In this document: piece by piece, positions 33,843-42,687 of the stretch | Layout: the number at the start of each line of letters is the position of its first letter | Numbering within the stretch: position 1 is the stretch's first letter | Assembly: GCA_016715645.1 (NCBI GenBank) | Contig: JADJZR010000012.1 | Location: forward strand, 79,962-143,961 | Direction: 5' to 3' | DNA from: Elusimicrobiota bacterium | GTDB lineage: Bacteria; Elusimicrobiota; Elusimicrobia; FEN-1173 | DNA length: 64,000 bases | Position numbers and translations under genes: made by a program | Notes under the pieces: generated by a model | Database searches by the model: none | What the model was told of the DNA's origin: nothing | The model's input: the letters and a program-made list of their open reading frames with translations, nothing else

Positions 33843-35975
33843 TTGCATTTTAAAGTAATAAATAGACTGTTTTCGGAAATTGGAAATCAAGAGCCTTTAT
33901 CCGCTATCGATTGGAGCCAGGTGACGAAAGGATTAAATGAGATTAAGGGGAGATTTTTAGACGTGGACATCGAAAGGTTGGCGAACTTTTGTCGTCAAGT
34001 TATGGACGAAGAGAATTCTCGATTTCTGACCGCACGCTGGATTTCGTGGTTGTTGGCGCATACGCCGGAACAATTGGAGGATCTTGGCCGTCAATATGAT
34101 TTGGCGGTCCGGTTTCAAGAAGTTGTCGGTAATGAGGGCTCAGATGAAGGGCGTGAACAGTCCGCTGTAGAATCAACGGAGGGCACAGGTGAGATCTTTT
34201 CGAACGACTTCATATCGTCGCCAAACTTCCCTGCCGAATTGCATCAGGCGGTGGCTAAATTTCGTCCGGATTTGGTTGGTGGAGTGGGGGATTTTGTTCA
34301 CAGGGTTCTAGGCTCACATGAAGCGGGGTCGGAACCAACCTCTATCGATATTACAATTCCCTCTGCCTGGAGAGTGACCCGATTTGAAGGTTCCAGGGAG
34401 CTTGTTGGGGATATAATGATTAAAAAAGATGATTCCGGGGACAACCAGGTCATTCTTCCTGATGAAACAGTGACTCTTGACTCCAGTTCTGTCTATTCGG
34501 GTTTTGTGGGGACTCGGTTAAAGTCAATGGAACCATTATCTCAAGTGGCTGTCATAACTATTTCACGCGATGATCAGGATGTCAGCCTTTCTTATCCTCC
34601 GAGTGAGTTCATCGTTTATCCTGCCCAACTTCCTCCACAGGAAAACCAGGACCTCCCAGGCTCCTGGGGTCTTTGGAAATATCTGGGTTTGACCTCTGTG
34701 GGGTTGAGCGGATTTCTTGAGAGTGTTTTGGTCGGGAGCGGCGTGTTTTTGGCTTTACAAGAACTGGTTTCGTCCATGGCCCCTTATCTTCTTCCGGATG
34801 TCCTTGTCATAGTTCTTGGCATTTATCTGGTTGCGCTCATTTTCAACTTTCTCATGCACTTGGGGACGGGTGTTCAGCGGGGGGAAGGAAGACCTTCGAT
34901 CAATATTTGGAATGACGGCTTTTGGGCGACCGCGAAAGCGGCGTGGGGGGCCACGAAGACGGCGGGGCGGGGGCAGGTGGTGGGGGTGATGGCTATTGTC
35001 GCGGGGGTTCTCCTTCAGGCTCCCGGGGTCGCTGTGATGGGAATTCTGTGGTGGGCGACCCGGCACGCTTACAGAAATTACACGATTGATTTGCCCCATC
35101 GCCATGCCCGGCAGATTGCAAATGGTGTTGAAATGGTGGCCTATCCAACGAACTCGGAGGGCCAATGGGCGAACCGAGATCCCCGAGCGTCGATGACGGA
35201 TTTTCTTAAAACGATTTTCTTGGGATCGCCCGCGGCGCCGCGATTATTGCCGGTCGAGAGAACCGTTTTTGCGTCCCATGTCAAAAATAGGGACGCCGCC
35301 ATGGCCGCCAAAGCTCTATTCGGAACAACGGACGATTCTCTCCTCCGAACGGATCCCGCCCGCTGGGTGGCCCACGAGGGGCTCTCGCTTATTGAACCGA
35401 ATAAATCAGAGTCCGACATGGCCCGGCACATGGCGTTTTTAAATCTTGTGGTGCAGGTGCATGCCATAATGGGTGGGCCGAAGGCCCTGGCGGTTTTTGA
35501 AATGCCCTCGCCCTCCCAATGGGTGGGGGATCCGGCGGCTTCTCTGTCTGTCGCGGCGGCTTTAATCGCCTATGGCGCCGATCATCGTTCACTGACCTTC
35601 GTCGCTAAAAATGAGGGATCATCGGATGAGGGGTGGCCGAGTGAAGAGGCCATGCAACAGGCCGCATTGACCGCGATCAGTCAACATGCCCCTCACCGAA
35701 CAGAGAACATTGTTCAGAAGTTTAAGGAGGGACGAATTTCCACCACCCTGGCCGGACAAAACCAGATCAATTCCCAAGGGCAATTCTTACTTGCCCCGAT
35801 TATCACACACGCTTTCGGGGCCGACGCATTAAAACAACAGGCCTTGGTTTTGGGTAACAGATCCAATTTCGATACTCAAGGAACCCAATATCCGATTTTC
35901 TTCGAAATCGTATTGTTCACCACAAAGTTTATGAAGAACATCCAGAAACAAACCCTCTTCCTCATCTCCGCGTAG
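33843..35975 (+). CDS. Large membrane protein of unknown function
   Basis: 710 residues from TTG 33843. There is no signal peptide. The N-terminal ~130 residues are helical and acidic. A beta-rich segment follows (residues about 165-260). Hydrophobic segments lie near residues 280-340 and 375-405 (VVGVMAIVAGVLLQAPGVAVMGILWW). The C-terminal ~300 residues are soluble. No known family is recognised. It may be related in role to the preceding large protein, since both lie in the insertion between the thiamine genes. The stop lies 75 bases before thiE. Confidence 0.55.
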   Translation: MHFKVINRLFSEIGNQEPLSAIDWSQVTKGLNEIKGRFLDVDIERLANFCRQVMDEENSRFLTARWISWLLAHTPEQLEDLGRQYDLAVRFQEVVGNEGSDEGREQSAVESTEGTGEIFSNDFISSPNFPAELHQAVAKFRPDLVGGVGDFVHRVLGSHEAGSEPTSIDITIPSAWRVTRFEGSRELVGDIMIKKDDSGDNQVILPDETVTLDSSSVYSGFVGTRLKSMEPLSQVAVITISRDDQDVSLSYPPSEFIVYPAQLPPQENQDLPGSWGLWKYLGLTSVGLSGFLESVLVGSGVFLALQELVSSMAPYLLPDVLVIVLGIYLVALIFNFLMHLGTGVQRGEGRPSINIWNDGFWATAKAAWGATKTAGRGQVVGVMAIVAGVLLQAPGVAVMGILWWATRHAYRNYTIDLPHRHARQIANGVEMVAYPTNSEGQWANRDPRASMTDFLKTIFLGSPAAPRLLPVERTVFASHVKNRDAAMAAKALFGTTDDSLLRTDPARWVAHEGLSLIEPNKSESDMARHMAFLNLVVQVHAIMGGPKALAVFEMPSPSQWVGDPAASLSVAAALIAYGADHRSLTFVAKNEGSSDEGWPSEEAMQQAALTAISQHAPHRTENIVQKFKEGRISTTLAGQNQINSQGQFLLAPIITHAFGADALKQQALVLGNRSNFDTQGTQYPIFFEIVLFTTKFMKNIQKQTLFLISA

Positions 35976-36049
35976 TAAAAAACATGCTAAAATCCTGATC
36001 GGGAAGTTTCCCTCGATAACAAAATCGTTCTTCGTCCCCTGGAGTTAAG

Positions 36050-36703
36050 GTGAAAAAACGGTTGTTTGATTTTTCGGACGTTCATTTGTACGTGGTGACG
36101 CAGACCCCGCGGGCGGGGCAGACGTACCTGGACATGGTGTCGGCGGCGTGCGCGGGGGGGGCGGACGTAATTCAGTTGCGGGACAAAAGCCTTTCCGCGC
36201 GTGCGTTGTTCCGGTTGGCGAAAGACCTTCAGGCCCTCTGCGACAAAACGGGAACCCTCTTTATTTTGAACGACCGGGTGGACGTGGCCCTGGCCGCGGA
36301 CGTGGACGGCGTTCATGTGGGCCAAGAAGACCTTCCGGTCCGTGTGGTTCGCCAGATGATGGGCCACAAGAAACTGATCGGTTGTTCCACCCATTCCACG
36401 GCCCAAGCCTTGGCGGCGGTGGGGGACGGGGCGGACTATATTAGTTGCGGGCCGCTTTTTGCCACGCCCACCAAACCGGATTACGCGCCGGTAGGATTGG
36501 ACTTGGTGAAAGAATACCGCCGTCTGGTCCGAACGCCCTTTGTGGCCATCGGCGGGATTGACGAATCCAACGTGGCCCAAGCCATTGCCGCGGGAGCGGA
36601 TCGGGTGGCCGTTGTTCGAGCGATTGCCGGCGCGGCCGACGTGGCCCATGCCGCACGGAGCATGAAAGATCTTATTTTGAAGGCAAAAGCCGGTCGGAGC
36701 TGA
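36050..36703 (+). CDS. thiE: Thiamine-phosphate synthase
   Basis: 217 residues, TIM barrel. Joins HMP-diphosphate and thiazole phosphate to give thiamine phosphate. Motifs: VIQLRDK, LFILNDRVDVALAADVDGVHVGQEDLP and YISCGPLFATPTKPD with the phosphate-binding GGI and RVAVVRAI near the end. Start GTG 36050. Repeat copy B separates it from thiC. The ThiD2-like domain often fused to this enzyme is encoded separately at 29455. Confidence 0.95.
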   Translation: MKKRLFDFSDVHLYVVTQTPRAGQTYLDMVSAACAGGADVIQLRDKSLSARALFRLAKDLQALCDKTGTLFILNDRVDVALAADVDGVHVGQEDLPVRVVRQMMGHKKLIGCSTHSTAQALAAVGDGADYISCGPLFATPTKPDYAPVGLDLVKEYRRLVRTPFVAIGGIDESNVAQAIAAGADRVAVVRAIAGAADVAHAARSMKDLILKAKAGRS

Positions 36704-36862
36704 TTTACTGCTCAGATCCCTCATCCGCCCCTCCGGGGGTCGCGTGTGCCAGGGGCACACGATTGCGACGGGCCGAACAGGCCCCGGGCCCGAAGGGCCT
36801 TCTCCCAAGAGGAGAAGGAAAGGCTTGTTTTGTCGAAGAGGATAGGCGACCTGAGTGGTTAA
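36704..36862 (+). repeat. Interspersed repeat, copy B
   Basis: About 159 bp. Left end TTTACTGCTCAG, right end CTGAGTGGTTAAG, which are near inverse complements. The interior closely matches copy A: TCCCTCATCCGCCCC, the GTGCC...GGCAC palindrome, GACGGGCCGAACAGGCCC and CTCCCAAGAGGAGAAGG. It fills the thiE-thiC gap. Confidence 0.85.
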
Positions 36863-36896
36863 GAATAATGACCGATTTGTGAGGAGGACCCAACCC

Positions 36897-38285
36897 ATGA
36901 GTTCAACCAATGTCACCCAGATGCACCGCGCAAAAGCGGGCGAAATCACGCCCGAAATGAAGATCGTCGCCGCCAAGGAAAAAGTGGACGCCGAGTTTGT
37001 CCGTCAAGAAGTGGCACGAGGGCGCGCCATTATTCCGGCCAACATCAACCATTTAAAACACCGGCTCGATCCCATGATCATTGGGATTAACTTCAATTGC
37101 AAGATCAACGCGAATTTGGGCAACTCGGCCACCACCTCCGACATCCAGTGCGAGTTGAACAAAGTCGACATGGCCATCAAATACCATGCGGACACGGTCA
37201 TGGACCTGTCCACGGGGAAAGATTTGGACGCGACACGGGAAGCGGTCATCGCCCATTCGAAAGTTCCCGTGGGCACGGTGCCGATTTACGGCGTGTTGGC
37301 TCGGGTGGGCAAGGTGGAAGAAATGACCCCCCAACTCTTCTTGGACGAAGTGGAAAAGCAGGCCCGGCAAGGCGTGGACTATATGACCATTCACGCGGGA
37401 TTGTTGCGTGAACACATTCCGTTGACGAAAAACCGCATCACGGGCATTGTGTCTCGGGGCGGATCCCTTTTGGCCCAATGGATGATCTCCCACGATAAAG
37501 AAAACTTTCTCTACACCCATTTCGGGGAACTGTGCGAGATTTTCAAGAAATACGACGTGTCGTTTTCCTTGGGCGACGGGTTGCGGCCCGGCTGTTTGCA
37601 CGACGCGAACGACGACGCTCAGTTCGGCGAGCTCAAGGTGTTGGGCGATTTGACTTTGAAAGCGTGGGAACACGACGTGCAGGTCATGATCGAGGGACCC
37701 GGCCACGTGCCGTTGCATCTCATTAAAATGAACGCCGAAATTCAGCAGAAATGGTGCCACGAAGCGCCCTTTTACACCCTTGGCCCGTTGGTCACCGACA
37801 TTGCGCCGGGATACGACCACATTACGTCGGCCATCGGCGCGGCGGTGATGGGGTGGGCGGGGGCGTCGTTGTTGTGTTACGTGACGCCGGCGGAACATTT
37901 GTCGTTGCCCAACGCTGAAGATGTTCGGGAAGGGTGCATCGCTTACAAAATCGCGGCCCACGCCTCGGACATTGCCCGGGGGCGGCCCGGCGCCCGGGAC
38001 CGGGACGACGAACTGTCCAAAGCCCGTTTTGAGTTTCGCTGGAAAGACCAGTTCCGTTTGTCCCTAGACCCGGAAGCGGCCCAAGCCAAACACGATTCCA
38101 CTTTGCCGGAAGAAGGGTTTAAGGACGCGCGGTTCTGTTCCATGTGCGGACCTAAATTTTGTTCCATGCGCATCACCCAAGATCTGCATAAGTTGGTACA
38201 GGAACACGCCGCCCACGTTCAAGCGGGTGTGGTCGCCCCGCGATTGGAAAAACCCGTGGACGTGCCCGTTCCCGCCGAGGCCTAA
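36897..38285 (+). CDS. thiC: Phosphomethylpyrimidine synthase ThiC
   Basis: 462 residues from ATG 36897, with GAGGAGG upstream. Radical SAM enzyme that rearranges aminoimidazole ribotide to HMP-phosphate. The C-terminal Fe-S motif reads CSMCGPKFCSM, the CxxCxxxxC pattern of the family. Other conserved parts: IIPANINH, INANLGNS, TVMDLSTG, GVDYMTIHAG, SLGDGLRPG and GPGHVPLHLI. It is of the shorter kind without the long N-terminal domain. No TPP riboswitch was found upstream; that space is repeat copy B. Confidence 0.96.
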   Translation: MSSTNVTQMHRAKAGEITPEMKIVAAKEKVDAEFVRQEVARGRAIIPANINHLKHRLDPMIIGINFNCKINANLGNSATTSDIQCELNKVDMAIKYHADTVMDLSTGKDLDATREAVIAHSKVPVGTVPIYGVLARVGKVEEMTPQLFLDEVEKQARQGVDYMTIHAGLLREHIPLTKNRITGIVSRGGSLLAQWMISHDKENFLYTHFGELCEIFKKYDVSFSLGDGLRPGCLHDANDDAQFGELKVLGDLTLKAWEHDVQVMIEGPGHVPLHLIKMNAEIQQKWCHEAPFYTLGPLVTDIAPGYDHITSAIGAAVMGWAGASLLCYVTPAEHLSLPNAEDVREGCIAYKIAAHASDIARGRPGARDRDDELSKARFEFRWKDQFRLSLDPEAAQAKHDSTLPEEGFKDARFCSMCGPKFCSMRITQDLHKLVQEHAAHVQAGVVAPRLEKPVDVPVPAEA

Positions 38286-38291
38286 CTCTCC

Positions 38292-39221
38292 GTGCCAAAA
38301 CCGCTTTTTTCGGTGCGGGTTCGCGTGCCGGCCTCGTCGGCCAACCTGGGGCCTGGGTTTGATTGTTTGGGCATCGCGCTCACTTTGTATGACGAATGGC
38401 GGGTGGAAGGGTGGCCGGGGGACGCGTCGTTGCGTATCGCCGTGGACGGAGCCGACGGAATTCCCACCGACGGCCGTAATTTGGCTTACCAGGCTTTTCG
38501 AAAAGTGTTTCAGATCCACAACCGACCGTTGCCGGCCTTGAGGATGGACCTCAAAAGCCGAATCCCCGTGGCTGGCGGGTTGGGATCGTCGTCGGCCGCC
38601 ATCGTGGGCGGTGTGGTGGCCGCCAACCGGGCGTTGGGCGACCCGATGACGCGGGACCAGTTGCTCGATATTGCCGCGGAGTTTGAGGGGCATCCGGACA
38701 ACGTCGCGCCGGCGTTGTTCGGCGGGTTTTGCGCGGCCACTTATGGCGAGGGGAAGGTCCACTGCGTTTCATGGCAAAGCCCGGCTTTGTTTCGGGACCT
38801 TGTGGCCGTGGTGGCCATCCCCTATTTTGAACTGAAAACTGAAAAAGCCCGGGCGGTTCTTCCGAAGAATGTGTCGCGGCTGGACGCGGTGTTCAACACC
38901 GGCCGGGCGGCGTTGTTGGTGGCGGCTCTCTTGTCGAAACGCTATGACCTGTTGGGCGACGCCATGGGCGACCGTCTTCACGAACCCTATCGGCAAAAAC
39001 TGATTCCCGGATTTTCCTCGGCGATCGCCGCCGCCGAATCGGCGGGGGCCTATGGGGCGGCGTTGTCGGGCGCGGGCCCGACCTTGCTGGCTCTCGCGCC
39101 ACGGTCCAAGACGACCGCCGTGGGCGAAGCCATGGTGGCGGCGTTTCGGGACGCCACTGTCCCGGCTCGAAGCGAAATACTAGAATTAGACCTGCGTGGC
39201 GCCCGAGTGAAGGGCTCCTAA
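38292..39221 (+). CDS. thrB: Homoserine kinase
   Basis: 309 residues, GHMP kinase. N-terminal VRVPASSANLGPGFDCLGIAL and the ATP loop PVAGGLGSSSAAIVGG; the EGHPDNVAPALFGGF motif and the C-terminal GAYGAALSGAGPTLLAL complete the fold. It phosphorylates homoserine on the route to threonine. GTG start 6 bases after thiC. It sits near lysC (aspartokinase) and cimA, both in aspartate-family and isoleucine metabolism. Confidence 0.94.
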   Translation: MPKPLFSVRVRVPASSANLGPGFDCLGIALTLYDEWRVEGWPGDASLRIAVDGADGIPTDGRNLAYQAFRKVFQIHNRPLPALRMDLKSRIPVAGGLGSSSAAIVGGVVAANRALGDPMTRDQLLDIAAEFEGHPDNVAPALFGGFCAATYGEGKVHCVSWQSPALFRDLVAVVAIPYFELKTEKARAVLPKNVSRLDAVFNTGRAALLVAALLSKRYDLLGDAMGDRLHEPYRQKLIPGFSSAIAAAESAGAYGAALSGAGPTLLALAPRSKTTAVGEAMVAAFRDATVPARSEILELDLRGARVKGS

Positions 39222-39224
39222 AAC

Positions 39225-39461
39225 GTGCCGACGATATTTCGTGAAAGAGGGTTTCGATTTCATTTTTATAGCAACGAAAATTTTGAACCCTGTCACGTTC
39301 ACGTTTCCGGCAAGGGGGGGGAAGCGAAATTTTGGGTTCCTTCTTGTCAGTTGGTTTGGAATCATGGGTTCAATCGGCACGAGTTAGGCGTGTTGTTCCG
39401 ACTGTTGCAAAAGAATATGTCGAAGGTTGAGGAGGCATGGAATGAACACTTTGGACATTGA
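39225..39461 (+). CDS. DUF4160 protein
   Basis: 78 residues. Family marks: PTIFRERGFRFHFYSNE, HVHVSGKGGEAKFW and a C-terminal helix. The cysteine/histidine stretch EPCHVHV is typical. It overlaps the DUF2442 gene by 20 bases. These two families are often adjacent and have been suggested to be a toxin-antitoxin pair; this is association, not proof. The pair lies between thrB and lysC, interrupting amino-acid genes. Confidence 0.8.
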   Translation: MPTIFRERGFRFHFYSNENFEPCHVHVSGKGGEAKFWVPSCQLVWNHGFNRHELGVLFRLLQKNMSKVEEAWNEHFGH

Positions 39462-39714
39462 TCGTTCGCGGTGGCCGTCCATCGTTTCTGTGTCGTTTCC
39501 AAAAGACGCCCTGCGCGTTGGGTTAAGTGACGGAAGAATTGTGGAGATCCCTTTGGCTTGGTATCCTTCTCTCTCTCGCGCCTCGCGAAAAGACTTGCTT
39601 CGATACAAAATTTCGGCGAGCGGGTATGGCATTCACTGGAAGGCCTTGGATGAAGATTTAAGCGTTTATGGGTTTTTGTATGCGCCCTCCGGTCACTTAA
39701 AAAAAGCCGCTTGA
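39442..39714 (+). CDS. DUF2442 protein
   Basis: 90 residues from ATG 39442, preceded by GAGGAGGCATGG with the ribosome site inside the previous gene. Conserved features are LRVGLSDGRIVEIPLAWYPSLSRAS and GYGIHWKALDEDLSVYGFL. This family is found beside DUF4160 in many genomes. The role is unproved. Confidence 0.8.
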   Translation: MNTLDIDRSRWPSIVSVSFPKDALRVGLSDGRIVEIPLAWYPSLSRASRKDLLRYKISASGYGIHWKALDEDLSVYGFLYAPSGHLKKAA

Positions 39715-39774
39715 ACAGCTGTTATTAATTCGATTGAATTTCGGTAAGACGATTGTCGGAAGGGGAGTGTTCGT

Positions 39775-41010
39775 ATGAGCCAGCTGGTGGTGATGAAGTT
39801 CGGGGGCAGTTCGGTGGCGGACGCGGACCGTATCAAAAACGTGGCGTCGCGGGTGACGGCCAAACGTAAATCCGGTCACCGGGTGGTGGTTGTGGTCTCG
39901 GCGCCGGGGGACATGACCGACGACCTGATCGAAATGGCCGAAAAAATCACCGACAACCCGTCGGGTCGGGAAATGGATATGTTGTTGGCCACGGGCGAAC
40001 AGGTGTCCATCGCGCTGTTGTCCATGGCCATCAACGAGAAAGGGGTGGAAGCCGTTTCGCTCACGGGGCCGCAGGCGGGCATTTTTGCCGACGCGGTTCA
40101 TACCCGGGCGCGGATCACGGACATCAAACCAACAAAGATTTTTGGGGAATTAAAAAAAGGGCGGGTCGTTATTGTGGCCGGGTTCCAAGGTCTTAACCCC
40201 AACAGCGACATCACCACCTTGGGACGCGGCGGGTCGGATTTGACGGCGGTGGCCCTGGCGGCGGCGTTGAAAGCCGACGTGTGCGAGATTTACACCGATG
40301 TGCAAGGGGTGTTCACCACCGATCCGCGCATCGTGCCGGAGGCCCAAAAGATCGACCGCATTTCGTTCGAGGAAATGTTGGAGTTGGCGGGCGCGGGCGC
40401 GCAGGTGATGCAACCGCGGTCCATCGAGGTGGGGAAAAAGTTCAACGTGGACATCCACGTCCGCTCCTCTTTTACAGAAGACGAAGGAACATTGATTACG
40501 GCGGAGGTGCCGCGCATGGAAAACGTGGTGGTGTCGGGGGTCGCCTACGACCCCAAACAAGCGAAAGTGACTTTGCGGAACATCCCGGACCGGCCCGGTG
40601 TGGCGGCGCGGGTGTTTGGTCCGTTGGCGGAAGAGGGCGTGAACGTGGACATGATCATCCAATCGGCGCCGGAATCGGGCAAAAACGACATTTCGTTTAC
40701 CGTGTCGCGGGGCGACACCAAACGGGCCATGAAACTGTTGGACAGCGTGGCCAGCCAACTCAAGGCGGAACATGTGGTTGTGGACGACAAAGTGGCCAAG
40801 GTGTCCATTGTGGGCGTGGGGATGCGCAGTCATCCGGGCGTTGCGGCGGGCCTGTTTCGCGCTCTGGCCGACGGCGGGGTTAACATCGACATGATTTCCA
40901 CCTCCGAAATCAAAGTGGCTTGCATTGTTAAAGAAGACGACGGCCCCAAGGCCGTTCGCATTGCCCACAAAGCGTTCGGGTTGGATAAGCCTCACCCCAA
41001 AGGAAAATAA
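39775..41010 (+). CDS. lysC: Aspartokinase
   Basis: 411 residues. Catalytic kinase domain (VMKFGGSSVADADRI at the N-terminus, FGRGGSD-like TLGRGGSDLTAVALA for ATP and aspartate) followed by tandem ACT domains (VTLRNIPDRPGVAARVF and VSIVGVGMRSHPGVAAGLFRAL) that bind lysine/threonine. First step of aspartate-family biosynthesis. AAGGGGAG precedes the ATG. The gene order lysC-cimA brings threonine and isoleucine precursors together. Confidence 0.96.
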   Translation: MSQLVVMKFGGSSVADADRIKNVASRVTAKRKSGHRVVVVVSAPGDMTDDLIEMAEKITDNPSGREMDMLLATGEQVSIALLSMAINEKGVEAVSLTGPQAGIFADAVHTRARITDIKPTKIFGELKKGRVVIVAGFQGLNPNSDITTLGRGGSDLTAVALAAALKADVCEIYTDVQGVFTTDPRIVPEAQKIDRISFEEMLELAGAGAQVMQPRSIEVGKKFNVDIHVRSSFTEDEGTLITAEVPRMENVVVSGVAYDPKQAKVTLRNIPDRPGVAARVFGPLAEEGVNVDMIIQSAPESGKNDISFTVSRGDTKRAMKLLDSVASQLKAEHVVVDDKVAKVSIVGVGMRSHPGVAAGLFRALADGGVNIDMISTSEIKVACIVKEDDGPKAVRIAHKAFGLDKPHPKGK

Positions 41011-41043
41011 CATGGTATTCCCGTTTCTCTCGGCGGTTGATTA

Positions 41044-42626
41044 ATGGCCCCCCCCGACAAAGTCCTTCTTTACGACACAACCCTTCGTGACGGAACCCAG
41101 GGCGAAGGGGTGTCTTTGACGGTGGACGACAAACTGAAAGTGGCTCAAGCCCTGGACCGGTTGGGCGTTCGATACATCGAAGGGGGCTGGCCGGGCTCGA
41201 ACCCCAAAGACGAAGAATTTTTCGCCAAAGCGAAAAACCTGCGTTTTAAAAACGCTCGTCTGTCCGCGTTTGGGTCCACCCGTCGAAAAGACCTAACGGC
41301 CCACGAAGACCCCAATTTAAAGGCCATCGTCCGGGTTAAAACGCCGGTGGCCTGTATTTTCGGCAAAGCATGGGATCTGCATGTGGTCCACGCCCTTCGG
41401 GCCACGCTCGACGAAAATTTGAAAATGATCGGCGATTCCGTTCGGTTTTTGAAATCGAAGGGGAAAGAAGTGGTGTATGACGCCGAACATTTTTTCGATG
41501 GGTATCGCTCGAACGCGGAGTATGCCTTGTCCAGTTTAAAAGCGGCGTTCGCCGCGGGGCTGACAACCTGACGTTGTGCGACACCAACGGGGGGGCTCTT
41601 CCCCACGATATTGCCGACATTGTCCAAGACGTCCGCCGCCATTTTCCCAAGGCGGCGTTGGGCATCCATTGCCACAACGATTCCGACGCGGCGGTAGCGA
41701 ACTCGTTGGAAGCCGTTCGTCAAGGCGTTGAATTGGTGCAGGGCACGATCAACGGCATCGGGGAACGGTGCGGAAACGCCAACTTGATTTCGATCATCCC
41801 GGGCGTGATGCGCAAATTGGGGTTGGCGTGTCTCACGAAAGAACAATTGCTCAGCTTGACGGAAACCTCGCGTTACGTGACCGAAATTGCCAACCAGGTT
41901 CCCCGGGACAACCAACCCTACGTGGGGAACTCCGCCTTCGCCCACAAAGGGGGCGTTCACGTGTCGGCGGTGGCGCGGCACAGCGGCACGTATGAGCACA
42001 TCACGCCCGAATCCGTGGGCAACAAACGGCGGGTGTTGGTGTCCGAGCTGGCGGGCCGATCGAACATGGTGTTAAAGGCACGGGAATTTAACCTGGACCT
42101 GGAAAAACATCCGGAAGCGGTGGACAAAATCATCCACCAGGTCAAACTGTTGGAAAACCAGGGATACCATTTCGAGGGGGCCGAAGCGTCGTTCTATTTA
42201 TTGGTGATGCGATTGGTCCGACCGTTTAAACCGTTTTTTGATTTGAAAGGGTTTCGGGTGATTGTGGAGGAAGACAAAGAGTCCGGCGGGTTGGTGGCCG
42301 AGGCGACGCTCAAGGTGGTGGTGGACGGAAAAACCGAACATCGCGTGGCGGAGGGCTCGGGGCCCGTGGACGCGTTGGACGGCGCGTTGCGCCTAGCGCT
42401 GGATAAGTTTTATCCGAAATTGAAGGACATGACGCTGATGGATTTCAAGGTCCGTGTGATCGACGCCCGAGCGGGAACGGCCGCCAAGGTTCGGGTTTTC
42501 GTCAATTCCAAGGACAAGTCCGAAGAGTGGGGCACCGTGGGCGTCTCCGGCAACATCATCGAAGCCTCCTGGCAAGCCCTCCGCGACGCGGTCGAATACA
42601 AACTCCTCAAAGACGCCCGCCAATAA
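41044..42626 (+). CDS. cimA: (R)-citramalate synthase-like enzyme, one-base frameshift
   Basis: HMG-L family enzyme; CimA joins acetyl-CoA and pyruvate for isoleucine. The first part (DTTLRDGTQGEGVSLTVDDK) ends near 41571. The chain continues one frame over as LCDTNGGALPHDI, HCHNDSDAAVANSLEAV and NGIGERCGNANL, with a C-terminal LeuA-type regulatory domain to 42626. One missing G in the G4 run at 41556-41559 would restore AGADNLTLCDTNGG. The choice of CimA over LeuA is supported by a separate leuA at 60861 and by the WPGSNPKDEEFF motif usual in CimA. Confidence 0.88.
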
Positions 42627-42654
42627 CCCCGTAAGCACACTGTCGGTCGACGTT
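42621..42654 (+). repeat. 34-bp fragment of the RHS gene after cimA
   Basis: This stretch, which starts at the last sense codon of cimA, matches 46769-46802 in the RHS gene at 32 of 34 bases; both differences are C/T. It marks the left edge of the accessory island and is probably a scar of an insertion or rearrangement. Confidence 0.75.
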
Positions 42655-42687
42655 GCACGCCCGGAAAAGGGGACGTTCTCAACTAAT

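Noticed and set aside
36704..36896. TPP riboswitch before thiC
   Set aside because: The CTGAGA and ACCTGATC-type conserved loops are absent. The CTGAGTGG present is the end of an interspersed repeat.
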